From Flavobacterium sedimenticola (GTDB lineage Bacteria > Bacteroidota > Bacteroidia > Flavobacteriales > Flavobacteriaceae): a DNA stretch of 64,000 nucleotides. The DNA lies in NCBI RefSeq assembly GCF_030053345.1, contig NZ_JASGBP010000002.1, positions 310,001-374,000 on the forward strand, written 5' to 3'. Below the pieces are notes generated by a model. The model searched no databases. It was not told where the DNA came from and saw nothing but the letters and a program-made list of their open reading frames with translations. Below, one piece after another: positions 20,264 through 28,424 of this stretch (the stretch's first letter is position 1; every line of letters begins with the position of its first letter). Position numbers and translations under genes: made by a program.

Positions 20264-21984
20264 TATTTTTTAGTTATAAAAGTTTTTCCCGGGGTGTACT
20301 CAGCAGTATTGAGACTCCATTTTTCGCCATCTTGAGTGAATCCGAGGTTTGGATAATGATGGGCCACCATCTCATTTTTGGCAGTCGGAAGGTATTCCCC
20401 TTTTAGAACCATAAATCCTCTGTCAAGACAAAACGCCACCACGGTATTCAAAACAAAATTTTCCATGGTGCGTTTTAAAACGCGGCAACTCATCAACCAA
20501 GTGTCAATAAAGGCAGTTTGGTTGTCTTCTTGTTGCAAAATAACGACACCAATCAATCCGTTATCGCCAAATTTATCCTCGAGTGTGAAGGTAAATGTAA
20601 CATGATTTTCACTGGAAGCCATCTTTTTAATATCGTCTTCGGTATAGCGAACGGTTCGCAAATTGAATTGATTGGAGCGCTGCGATAACTGCGCCACCCG
20701 TGGAGTGTTAAACGGAGTAAACGGTTCAACTAACGAGACCATAGACAGACTCGCCAAGAAGTCGTCTTCGTTGGTGAATTTTTGTTGCGTTTGTACACGC
20801 TGTGCTTCCACTTGGTACATTTTGGTTCGTTCGGCATCTTCGCCCGAATGGGAAACCGTTTCAAACAAATTCAGTGTGTACAAGTATTCCAAATAATCGG
20901 CCGGATCTTCCGGTAATTCCGGAACCGTAACCTCAGGCAAATTCTCTCGTATGATGTTGCGTTCAAACGGATTATCGTCTAAAAAAACCATGCTGTCAAA
21001 ACCGATATTGAGAATGCTTTGGATATGACGAATGTTATCGGCTTTGTTTTCCCAATTGGCCACGAATACCGAAATGTCTTCCAATCGCAACACCATATCG
21101 GGATGTTTTTCAAAAGGCTCTTTGGCGGTCGATTCGTTGTTTTTGCTGCACACACAAACAATAATACCGCGGTTTTTTAATTTTTTAATCCAATACTGAA
21201 ATTCGGTAAATGCTTTGCCGATACCCAGACTTCCGATTTGAATGTTTTCAATACCGTCATCACCTATAATACCGCCCCAAGTGGTATTGTCTAAATCAAG
21301 AATGACGCATTTTTTGAATTTTCCCAGTAAGGATTCTACGATGCTTACAGTTCGCAATGCCACAAAGGGCAAGGCTTCCAAACTCAGCACCATCTCGGTA
21401 TTCACATAAATGGAACCGGGAAAAAAATTGGTTTTACCCAATTGGTTTTGGATGGTCGACAAATCACACAAATAGAAGTTGGACTGTTGTGTCGCAAAAT
21501 GCATCAGTTCAAAATTCAGTTTTCGCAATTGAAACAAAAAAGAGGAGGCTACTTGCAAGGCATAATTGCCAAAAACAGCATCGTCAATTTCGGTATAATT
21601 GTAATAAATGATTTTACAATGGAGTTGTTCCGATAAGGTCGCGGTCATGGACTCAATTGATGATAATTCATTCGAGGCCAATGAAGATTGTGCTTCGGGC
21701 CTAAGCTTATTGTATCGGGACAATAATTTGTGTGACGATTGGAAAAGCACTACAAATTCGGGTTGAAAAGCATACAACTCCGATTGACTATCGTTGATTT
21801 GAAGGGCAATCTGATCAAAATCGGCTTCCCAAACTTCAATATCCAAACCTTGGTCGTACCCCCAACCTCTGATGGCTTGTGTGAGTAATTGCGTCGCTGT
21901 GTCACCTAAGACAGCCAGTTTAACTTTGGGTAAGGCTGCGAAGTCGTTTTTGAGGTTTTTCTTCAGTTGGGAAAAGCTTTTCAT
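20263..21984 (-). CDS. FkbH-like HAD-IIIC protein
   Basis: A 573-residue three-part protein. An N-terminal SGNH-like half is followed by a HAD domain with DLDNTTWGGIIGDDG near residues 228-242, and a C-terminal GNAT-like domain containing DKFGDNGLIGVV. This layout is that of FkbH-family enzymes, which in polyketide pathways convert 1,3-bisphosphoglycerate to a glyceryl group on an ACP. The HAD nucleophile Asp and DxDxT motif are intact. It is 15 bases downstream of the ABC exporter and coupled to the methyltransferase. It probably loads the ACP encoded at 19110-19352. Confidence 0.9.
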   Translation of the reverse strand: MKSFSQLKKNLKNDFAALPKVKLAVLGDTATQLLTQAIRGWGYDQGLDIEVWEADFDQIALQINDSQSELYAFQPEFVVLFQSSHKLLSRYNKLRPEAQSSLASNELSSIESMTATLSEQLHCKIIYYNYTEIDDAVFGNYALQVASSFLFQLRKLNFELMHFATQQSNFYLCDLSTIQNQLGKTNFFPGSIYVNTEMVLSLEALPFVALRTVSIVESLLGKFKKCVILDLDNTTWGGIIGDDGIENIQIGSLGIGKAFTEFQYWIKKLKNRGIIVCVCSKNNESTAKEPFEKHPDMVLRLEDISVFVANWENKADNIRHIQSILNIGFDSMVFLDDNPFERNIIRENLPEVTVPELPEDPADYLEYLYTLNLFETVSHSGEDAERTKMYQVEAQRVQTQQKFTNEDDFLASLSMVSLVEPFTPFNTPRVAQLSQRSNQFNLRTVRYTEDDIKKMASSENHVTFTFTLEDKFGDNGLIGVVILQQEDNQTAFIDTWLMSCRVLKRTMENFVLNTVVAFCLDRGFMVLKGEYLPTAKNEMVAHHYPNLGFTQDGEKWSLNTAEYTPGKTFITKK

Positions 21985-21999
21985 GGCACTAAAATAGTG

Positions 22000-23757
22000 T
22001 TATTCCACTTCTGCTGCAAATTGCGATTCGTATAAATTTTTGTAGTAGCCTTCCGTTTTGGCAATTAACTCCTGATGTGTGCCTTCTTCCACAATCAGCC
22101 CTTTATCCATGACGATGATTTTATCGGCTTTCACCACCGTTGCCAATCGGTGGGCAATGATGATGGAAGTGCGTCCTTGCGTAATTCTTTCGGTGGCTTT
22201 TTGAATCAATTCTTCGCTGTAGGTGTCAATAGATGACGTGGCTTCGTCTAAAATTAAAACACTCGGATTGCTCATGTAAGCGCGTAAAAAGGCAATGAGT
22301 TGTCTTTGACCCGAAGACAGCATTACGCCGCGTTCTTTAACGTCGTAATCGTATCCGCCGGGCAAGCTTTTAATGAATTTATGCACACCGATTTTTTTAG
22401 CCGCTTCGATAACTTCTTCACGTGAAATGGCTTCGTTGTTAAGCGTGATATTATTGTGAATGGTATCGGCGAACAAAAATACATCTTGCAGTACTACGGC
22501 AATTTGTTGGCGCAGGCTTTCCAATTGAAAATCGTCAATGTTCTGGTCGTCAATATAAATGGTACCCGAGTTGATTTCGTAAAAACGATTGAGCAAGTTG
22601 ATAATGGTTGATTTCCCGGCGCCGGTAGCCCCAACAATCGCGATGGTCTCTCCGGCTTTGACATTCAAGTCGATTCCTTTGATGACTTCTTCTTTTTCAT
22701 TGTAGCCAAAATGTACTTTTTCAAAACGAATGTCACCTTTAAAATGGCGGGCCACAATCGTACCGTTTTGCTGCACGTCTTTATCACTGTCTAAGATATC
22801 AAAAACGCGGTTGGCCGCAATCATTCCCATTTGCATCTCGTTGAATTTATCAGCAATTTGGCGTAGTGGGTTGAACAACATTCCGATAAACATGGTGTAC
22901 GAAAATAAGTCGCCGAAAGTGGTAAACTTATCGCCGTCTAAAATATGAAAACCACCGTAAAGCACTACACCGCCTAAGGTTAGTGATGAAATGATATCGG
23001 CAATAGGGAAGAAGATGGAGTTGTACAAAATGGTTTTAATCCATGCTTTGTTGTGTTTCTGATTTATGTCTTTGAACTTTTCGTATTCGACATCCTCGCG
23101 GTTAAAAAGTTGTACGATTTTCATACCGGTAACCCGTTCCTGTACAAAAGTGTTCATGTTAGCGACCTGATTGCGCACTTCTTCAAAAGCCACTTGCATT
23201 TTACGTTGGAAAACGCGCGTCACGTACACCAATATCGGCATGGCGATAATCACAATCCAAGTGAGACGCCAGTTCATGTAAAACATAAAAATCAGCACTA
23301 CAACCATTTTCATCAAGTCGCTGATAATCATAAACAAACCCTGACTGAAAATGCGGGCAATTTGTTCGATATCCGAAACGGAGCGCGTTACCAATTGTCC
23401 TACCGGTGCATGGTCGAAATATTTCATACGGAAACTCAACATGTGTCGGAACAACTTGGTACGAATGTCTTTGATGATATCTTGACCCAACCAGTTGGCC
23501 CAATACACAAAATAGAATTGCGAAAACACCTCCAGTAACAAAACAATTCCCATCAATACAATATAAATCAGCAATCCGTGTTTGTCTTCGGGTTTGATGT
23601 ATTCGTCAACGGTTTGTTTTAACAAATAGGGGCGAAGGGCCGCAAAAACCGATAAGAATACGGCAAAAGCAATCACACCGTAATACCTTTTTTTATAAGG
23701 CTTGGTGTATTTCAGGATGCGCTTGAATAAGTTGGTGTCAAATGCTTTCGCTGCCAT
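22000..23757 (-). CDS. ABC exporter, fused permease and ATPase (MsbA-like)
   Basis: A 585-residue half-transporter. Six membrane helices occupy about residues 20-310 and the nucleotide-binding domain runs from about 340. Walker A is GATGAGKST, the signature is LSSGQRQ, Walker B is VLILDEATSS and the switch histidine is in IIAHRLAT. Such homodimers move lipids, lipid-linked molecules or drugs outward. It starts two bases after truA and precedes the FkbH-like gene by 15 bases. It may therefore belong to the acyl-modification run, but MsbA-like exporters also stand alone, so the link is by position only. Confidence 0.9.
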   Translation of the reverse strand: MAAKAFDTNLFKRILKYTKPYKKRYYGVIAFAVFLSVFAALRPYLLKQTVDEYIKPEDKHGLLIYIVLMGIVLLLEVFSQFYFVYWANWLGQDIIKDIRTKLFRHMLSFRMKYFDHAPVGQLVTRSVSDIEQIARIFSQGLFMIISDLMKMVVVLIFMFYMNWRLTWIVIIAMPILVYVTRVFQRKMQVAFEEVRNQVANMNTFVQERVTGMKIVQLFNREDVEYEKFKDINQKHNKAWIKTILYNSIFFPIADIISSLTLGGVVLYGGFHILDGDKFTTFGDLFSYTMFIGMLFNPLRQIADKFNEMQMGMIAANRVFDILDSDKDVQQNGTIVARHFKGDIRFEKVHFGYNEKEEVIKGIDLNVKAGETIAIVGATGAGKSTIINLLNRFYEINSGTIYIDDQNIDDFQLESLRQQIAVVLQDVFLFADTIHNNITLNNEAISREEVIEAAKKIGVHKFIKSLPGGYDYDVKERGVMLSSGQRQLIAFLRAYMSNPSVLILDEATSSIDTYSEELIQKATERITQGRTSIIIAHRLATVVKADKIIVMDKGLIVEEGTHQELIAKTEGYYKNLYESQFAAEVE

Positions 23758-23759
23758 GG

Positions 23760-24497
23760 TTATTTTAAGTATTCGTATTCGATTTGGGTTAGGTATAAAC
23801 CGTGTGCCGGTACCGAAAATCCGGCTTTCCCACGGTCTTTGCTTTCAATTATTTTTTCAAAATCGGCGATATCAATTTTTTCCAGTCCGATATTAATCAT
23901 GGTGCCCACGATGGCACGAACCATATTGCGTAAAAACCGATCGGCCGAAATGGTAAACACCAGTTGTGTTCCCTTTTGTTGCCAATGCGCCTCAAAAATA
24001 ACACAATTAAACGTGCGAACATCGGTATGGGTTTTAGAAAAACATTCGAAGTCGGTATGTTTGAATAAGATTTGACACGCTTCGTTCATTTTATCCACAT
24101 TCAAAGGCAAGGTGTGCCACCAGCTGCCTTCCAGGAGAAAAGCATCTTTGAAGGTGTGGATGTGGTATTCGTAGGTTCTTTTTATAGCGTCAAAACGAGC
24201 GTGCGCCTCATCGTGTACTCGGATTAAGTTGTAAATAACAATATCATTGGGCAGAAACGAATTGAGTTTGTATACCATTTTAGGAACATCAATTTCGGTT
24301 TCACTATCAAAATGGGCATACATTTTTTTGGCGTGCACGCCGGTGTCGGTGCGGCCGGCACCCACAATATCGATTTCTTTTTTCAACAAAAGCGATAAGG
24401 CTTTATTGAGCGTTTCCTGCACCGAAACCGCATCGGGTTGGTATTGCCATCCGTGGTAATGGGTTCCTTTGTACGCTAATTCTATAAAATATCTCAA
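23760..24497 (-). CDS. truA: tRNA pseudouridine synthase A
   Basis: Converts U38-U40 of tRNA anticodon stems to pseudouridine. The 245-residue protein has the catalytic Asp51 in GRTDTGVHA and the typical start MRYFIELAYKGTHYHGWQ. It is the first gene of the tight minus-strand run that continues with the ABC exporter two bases downstream. The link to the downstream genes is probably only shared transcription. Confidence 0.94.
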   Translation of the reverse strand: MRYFIELAYKGTHYHGWQYQPDAVSVQETLNKALSLLLKKEIDIVGAGRTDTGVHAKKMYAHFDSETEIDVPKMVYKLNSFLPNDIVIYNLIRVHDEAHARFDAIKRTYEYHIHTFKDAFLLEGSWWHTLPLNVDKMNEACQILFKHTDFECFSKTHTDVRTFNCVIFEAHWQQKGTQLVFTISADRFLRNMVRAIVGTMINIGLEKIDIADFEKIIESKDRGKAGFSVPAHGLYLTQIEYEYLK

Positions 24498-24512
24498 ACT
24501 TTTAGGCGTTCC

Positions 24513-24538
24513 GGTTTTGAGGCGCTAAGGTACAAAGG
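24513..24538. repeat. Interspersed GCTAAGG-type repeat, copy B
   Basis: GGTTTTGAGGCGCTAAGGT (24513-24531) differs by one base from 663-681. It lies in the spacer upstream of truA. Confidence 0.6.
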
Positions 24539-24580
24539 ATTTTAAAATTCATCTTTTAAAGTTTTCATAATTTCGTTACT

Positions 24581-24588
24581 TATATTTG
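24581..24588 (+). promoter_or_regulatory. Candidate -7 promoter box for the phosphoesterase gene
   Basis: TATATTTG matches TAnnTTTG exactly and lies 44 bases upstream of the proposed TTG start. The -33 region has no clear TTG. Confidence 0.5.
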
Positions 24589-24590
24589 CA

Positions 24591-24621
24591 ACCTCAGAAC
24601 CTTAGTGCCTTAGCAACTTAG
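24591..24621. repeat. Interspersed GCTAAGG-type repeat, copy C, inverted
   Basis: The reverse complement contains GGCACTAAGGTTCTGAG, identical over 17 bases to 34246-34262. It forms the 5' leader of the phosphoesterase gene. Confidence 0.6.
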
Positions 24622-24632
24622 CCCCTTTTACT

Positions 24633-25127
24633 TTGAAAAAAATCTTACTCCTTTCCGATACCCACAGTCATATAGACGAATCGATTTTAAAACACGTGCG
24701 TTGGGCGGATGAAGTGTGGCATGCCGGTGATATCGGCGATTTGAACGTCACCGATGCCATTAGGGCCTTAAAACCACTGCGAGGCGTTTACGGCAATATT
24801 GACGATGATAAAGCGCGCATGGAATTTCCGCTGCACAATCGCTTTAGGTGTGAAGATGTTGATGTATGGATTACCCATATCGGTGGTTATCCCGGAAAAT
24901 ACAACCAAGCCATTCGAACTGAAATTCAAAAAAATCCGCCGAAGCTTTTTATTTGCGGACACTCCCATATTTTGAAAGTACAATTCGATAAGAGTTTGAA
25001 TTTATTGCACATGAATCCCGGAGCCTGTGGTATTTATGGGTTTCATCAAGTACGAACGATGTTACGATTCGAGATATATGGTGATAAAATTCAGAATTTG
25101 GAGATTGTTGAATTGGGGAAAAAGTAA
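24633..25127 (+). CDS. YfcE-type metallophosphoesterase
   Basis: A 164-residue calcineurin-fold phosphodiesterase. All metal-binding blocks are visible: SDTHSH near residue 8, HAGDIGD near 35, YGNIDDD near 55, THIGGYPG near 85 and CGHSHI near 112. Function is usually manganese-dependent phosphodiesterase with an unknown natural substrate. The start is TTG at 24633-24635; no in-frame ATG or GTG gives the conserved LLLSDTHS N-terminus, so a TTG start is the best reading. A Flavo-1-like RNA element and terminator follow. Confidence 0.88.
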   Translation: MKKILLLSDTHSHIDESILKHVRWADEVWHAGDIGDLNVTDAIRALKPLRGVYGNIDDDKARMEFPLHNRFRCEDVDVWITHIGGYPGKYNQAIRTEIQKNPPKLFICGHSHILKVQFDKSLNLLHMNPGACGIYGFHQVRTMLRFEIYGDKIQNLEIVELGKK

Positions 25128-25136
25128 AGTTAGCCC

Positions 25137-25225
25137 GCGTTAGCGATTGCAGCGGCAGCCCGCAGTTTTGTTTGGAAAACAAAACGAGGACTACAGCGGA
25201 AAGCGCGGCGCAAAGCGCAACGCCC
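25137..25225 (+). ncRNA. Flavo-1-like structured RNA element, copy 1
   Basis: The element opens with GCGTTA and closes with AACGCCC, so GCGTT/AACGC can pair as a closing stem. Inside are GATtGCAGCGGC, a perfect nine-base hairpin GTTTTGTTT-gga-AAACAAAAC, then ACAGCGGAAAGC. The same framework (GCGTTA..GATgGaAGC...ACAGCC...AACGCCC) recurs at 34340-34407. It resembles my memory of the Flavo-1 RNA motif of Flavobacteria, whose function is unknown. Here it lies 9 bases after the phosphoesterase stop, in the same direction. Strand and name need a covariance-model search. Confidence 0.6.
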
Positions 25226-25261
25226 AACAGAAAGCCAACCGAATGGAGCACAGCTGAAAAT

Positions 25262-25291
25262 AAAAAACCCAAACTTTCGTTCGGGTTTTTT
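25262..25291. terminator. Bidirectional intrinsic terminator
   Basis: AACCC(A)AAC and GTT(C)GGGTT pair around a TTTC loop with one mismatch, with A and T runs on either side. It serves the phosphoesterase (plus) and the DUF4293 gene (minus). Confidence 0.8.
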
Positions 25292-25319
25292 GCAGCACTA
25301 AAAAACTAAGTTTACAGGT

Positions 25320-25727
25320 TTATCGCAATCGATCCACAGATTTTACGAGATCTTCATCCTTTTTGATGGCTTTGTTGGCCAAAACCAAAAGTACGATAGA
25401 AAAAATAGGTAAGAACATCCCAACACCTTTCTCAGAAACCGCGGTTTCTCCAGATGTGCTTAGTGTTCGATACACCAATAATCCTAATAAAATTAAATTT
25501 GATATGATATTCAATCTGCCCATGACAAATTGTTGTTGTCTTTTGCTGTGTGAAAGGATGCTCAGCAGCGATAGTGTGGTACTTAACCCAAATAAGGCAA
25601 TGTACACGATATCCATCATAAAATAAAATGGTTTTCCGGCGGCGTCATGCCACAACGGAAATACAAAAGGGAGTAAACCTGTAGCGATTAAGCTACCAAT
25701 TAAATAATAGGTTTGCGGTCTGAACAT
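25320..25727 (-). CDS. DUF4293 family membrane protein
   Basis: A 135-residue protein with four hydrophobic helices and the C-terminal signature AIKKDEDLVKSVDRLR found in Bacteroidetes DUF4293 proteins. Its function is unknown. It is transcribed divergently from rho, which is a common neighbour arrangement as far as I recall. A -7 box TATTTTTG lies at 25747-25754 on the minus strand. Confidence 0.85.
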   Translation of the reverse strand: MFRPQTYYLIGSLIATGLLPFVFPLWHDAAGKPFYFMMDIVYIALFGLSTTLSLLSILSHSKRQQQFVMGRLNIISNLILLGLLVYRTLSTSGETAVSEKGVGMFLPIFSIVLLVLANKAIKKDEDLVKSVDRLR

Positions 25728-25912
25728 GCTTCTCTAAAATGTTGCACAAAAATATAGTTTCTTTTTAAAAAATACTATTGCACGATAAAATATTATTTGT
25801 ATTATTGCATGACAAATCCGCAAGTACTTCATTTTCGGATGTTTCTATACCAAAATTTTTCTACCCACATTTTGTATTTTACTACAGTTTTAATATAATC
25901 AAAACCATATTG

Positions 25913-27595
25913 ATGTTTGATATTTCAGCCCTAAAGGAAATGAAGCTTTCTGAGCTTCAGGAAATTGCTAAGTTAGCAAAGACCATTAAAGTTGCCGGTG
26001 CTAAAAAAGAGGTGCTTATTGCTCAAATTTTAGAGCATCAGGCGAAGGCCTCGGTTCAAGATAACGATAGTCCTGCCGACCAAGTTAAAGAACCCAAAGC
26101 AAAACGAGCCAGGATTCAGTCGGAAAAGAAATCCACCAGCGAAAACGCCACCGGAGATTTATTCTCAGAAGTTAAACCACAAGAAGCGCCAAGCGAGGCC
26201 AACCCCAATAAAAAGGAAAAATTCAAAAAACCTTTTGACAAAAAATCCAGAAATACCGGCGGCAACGAAGCCAAGCCAGCTACCCCCGAGCCGATCGCAC
26301 AAGAAACCACAGAATCTACCATTCCTTCCGAAATTAGTGCCACAGCAGAATCTGATGCTGTTCAGAATCCAACTACCGAATCGGAAAAAGAACACAAACA
26401 CAAGCAGCCCAACGGGAATCAAAACCCCAATTTCAATAAAAACAAAAAGAATCCTAATTTCCGCGATTCCGATTACGAATTTGACGGGATTATTGAAAGC
26501 GAAGGCGTACTCGAGATGATGCCCGACGGTTACGGGTTTTTGCGTTCGTCCGACTATAATTATTTGGCTTCGCCGGATGATATTTATTTGTCGACTTCCC
26601 AAATTCGTTTGTTCGGATTGAAAACCGGAGATACCGTTAAAGGTGTTGTGCGTCCTCCCAAAGAAGGGGAGAAGTTTTTCCCGTTAGTTAAAGTATTAAA
26701 GATTAACGGTCACGATCCGCAAGTGGTGCGCGACCGAATTGCTTTTGAGCATTTAACACCGCTTTTCCCGGAAGAGAAATTCAAATTAGCTGAAAGACAA
26801 TCGACCATATCGACCCGAATTATCGATTTGTTTTCGCCTATCGGAAAAGGACAGCGCGGGATGATTGTGGCCCAACCTAAAACCGGTAAGACGATGTTGT
26901 TGAAAGACATTGCTAATACCATTGCGGCCAACCACCCCGAGGTGTATTTAATAGTGTTACTTATAGACGAAAGACCGGAAGAGGTAACCGATATGCAACG
27001 CAGTGTTCGTGGTGAAGTCATCGCGTCTACTTTTGACGAACCGGCCGATCGCCATGTGAAAGTGGCCAATATCGTATTGGAAAAAGCCAAGCGTTTGGTT
27101 GAATGCGGTCACGATGTGGTAATTTTATTAGATTCGATTACGCGTTTGGCCAGAGCCTATAATACGGTACAACCGGCCTCGGGTAAAGTATTGTCGGGTG
27201 GGGTGGATGCCAATGCGTTGCAAAAGCCGAAACGCTTTTTTGGTGCGGCACGTAATATTGAAAACGGAGGTTCGTTGAGTATTATAGCCACAGCCTTAAC
27301 TGAAACCGGTTCTAAAATGGACGAGGTAATCTTTGAAGAATTTAAAGGTACCGGTAACATGGAATTACAATTGGATCGAAAAATTGCCAACAAACGTATT
27401 TTCCCGGCTATCGACTTAACGTCTTCCAGCACGCGTCGTGACGATTTATTGTTGGATGATAAAACCATTCAGCGTATGTGGATTATGCGGAAGTATTTGG
27501 CCGATATGAATCCGGTGGAAGCCATGGACTTCATTAACGATCGCTTTAAGAAAACCCGCAATAATGAAGAGTTTCTCATTTCGATGAATGACTAA
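25913..27595 (+). CDS. rho: Transcription termination factor Rho
   Basis: Hexameric RNA helicase. The 560-residue protein starts [19 protein letters not shown], a normal Rho N-terminal helix bundle. A charged low-complexity insertion of about 130 residues rich in Lys, Glu, Asn and Pro (about 50-185) precedes the RNA-binding OLD fold ([16 protein letters not shown]). The ATPase core has AQPKTGKT and [16 protein letters not shown] chose ATG 25913 because the possible in-frame upstream extension (45 residues from 25778) is unlike any Rho. The insertion is common in Bacteroidetes Rho. It is monocistronic, with a terminator right after. Confidence 0.95.
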   Translation: MFDISALKEMKLSELQEIAKLAKTIKVAGAKKEVLIAQILEHQAKASVQDNDSPADQVKEPKAKRARIQSEKKSTSENATGDLFSEVKPQEAPSEANPNKKEKFKKPFDKKSRNTGGNEAKPATPEPIAQETTESTIPSEISATAESDAVQNPTTESEKEHKHKQPNGNQNPNFNKNKKNPNFRDSDYEFDGIIESEGVLEMMPDGYGFLRSSDYNYLASPDDIYLSTSQIRLFGLKTGDTVKGVVRPPKEGEKFFPLVKVLKINGHDPQVVRDRIAFEHLTPLFPEEKFKLAERQSTISTRIIDLFSPIGKGQRGMIVAQPKTGKTMLLKDIANTIAANHPEVYLIVLLIDERPEEVTDMQRSVRGEVIASTFDEPADRHVKVANIVLEKAKRLVECGHDVVILLDSITRLARAYNTVQPASGKVLSGGVDANALQKPKRFFGAARNIENGGSLSIIATALTETGSKMDEVIFEEFKGTGNMELQLDRKIANKRIFPAIDLTSSSTRRDDLLLDDKTIQRMWIMRKYLADMNPVEAMDFINDRFKKTRNNEEFLISMND

Positions 27596-27600
27596 GATAT

Positions 27601-27632
27601 AAAATCCCAACCGTTAGGTTGGGATTTTTTTT
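27601..27632 (+). terminator. Intrinsic terminator of rho
   Basis: AAATCCCAACC and GGTTGGGATTT pair around a GTTA loop, followed by T residues. Confidence 0.9.
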
Positions 27633-27647
27633 GGCACACGCTTTGTA
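27632..27647 (+). promoter_or_regulatory. Sigma-54-like promoter candidate
   Basis: TGGCACACGCTTTGTA resembles the -24/-12 consensus TGGCAC-N5-TTGCW with one difference in the -12 element (TTGT for TTGC). It is 46 bases upstream of the next ATG. A similar element precedes dnaK. Pattern match only. Confidence 0.4.
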
Positions 27648-27692
27648 AAGTTGTCTTAAGATTAGCTTAAGAACCTTTAATTCTCAATTTTT

Positions 27693-28265
27693 ATGAAAAA
27701 TACGCGAATCCTTCGTTTTTTGTCTTTGTTTGGTTTTTTATTATTGATGGCTCCGTTTTATGATTCTTGTGACGGAAAAGGTCTTTTTCCCCGATCCAGG
27801 CAAGCTGTTAATATTGACGGAACTCCGATTGAAAGTTCTTTCCCTGAAAAAATATATGACGTAGTTGTAGATGAAGACTCCTTTAATGCCGTCGAGATTG
27901 CTTACATGGCAATAATGGGATTTCAAGAATTAACTTTTAAGGAATTCAAAAACGAATTGTCAAGCTCTTTTCAAAAGGACGATTGGTATAATAATTTGAG
28001 TTTCTTTGTATCGATAATTTTTGATTTTATAGTTATCATCTCACTCCTGTTGGTTGTCTTTTCTTTTACAGCCAAAAGCCATCTTTTTGCTAAATTAGCT
28101 TTAACCAACACGGTTCTTGTACTGCTTACATTTTTATACGTGATTTTTCTGGAGAGTTCTTTCGAACATTGGCGCCAAATCAAATGGGGTTATTATGCCT
28201 TTATCTTGGTAAACGGTTTGCTTTTTTACTATTCAAAGGTTCAACGATCAAGCTCCAAACCATAA
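27693..28265 (+). CDS. Membrane protein of unknown function
   Basis: A 190-residue protein I do not recognise. The N-terminus has a hydrophobic segment (about residues 8-22) ending in FYDSC, then an extracytoplasmic stretch of about 85 residues. Three hydrophobic helices follow in the second half (about 103-125, 132-152 and 162-180). A cysteine after the first hydrophobic segment is not in a convincing lipobox. It lies between rho and dnaK on the same strand behind a sigma-54-like element, so a stress role is possible but unproven. Confidence 0.7.
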   Translation: MKNTRILRFLSLFGFLLLMAPFYDSCDGKGLFPRSRQAVNIDGTPIESSFPEKIYDVVVDEDSFNAVEIAYMAIMGFQELTFKEFKNELSSSFQKDDWYNNLSFFVSIIFDFIVIISLLLVVFSFTAKSHLFAKLALTNTVLVLLTFLYVIFLESSFEHWRQIKWGYYAFILVNGLLFYYSKVQRSSSKP

Positions 28266-28270
28266 AAAAA

Positions 28271-28308
28271 TGTCATCTTGTCAGCCTGATTTTCTTCAAA
28301 ACTGACAA
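28271..28308. promoter_or_regulatory. TTGTCAG...CTGACAA inverted repeat upstream of dnaK
   Basis: TTGTCAG at 28278-28284 and CTGACAA at 28302-28308 are perfect seven-base inverted copies 17 bases apart, with a further TGTCA at 28271-28275. No T run follows, so it is not a standard terminator. It sits 19 bases before the sigma-54-like element and could be an activator site. Confidence 0.4.
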
Positions 28309-28327
28309 TTTAAGGCGAATTTCTCCT

Positions 28328-28343
28328 TGGCATAATCCTTGTC
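28328..28343 (+). promoter_or_regulatory. Sigma-54-like promoter candidate for dnaK
   Basis: TGGCATAATCCTTGTC has the GG...TTG spacing of a -24/-12 promoter with TTGT instead of TTGC. It is 81 bases upstream of the dnaK ATG. A purine-rich AAGGAG, rare in this genome type, lies about 10 bases before the dnaK start. Confidence 0.38.
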
Positions 28344-28424
28344 ATTTTCGAAACCGTACAACACAAAGTACTGTTTACTCGTAGAGGAACAATCAAAAAC
28401 AACAATTAAAAGGAGAACATAAAA

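Noticed and set aside
25778..25912. 45-residue N-terminal extension of rho
   Set aside because: It begins with TTG, is hydrophobic and unlike any Rho N-terminus; ATG 25913 gives the standard start.
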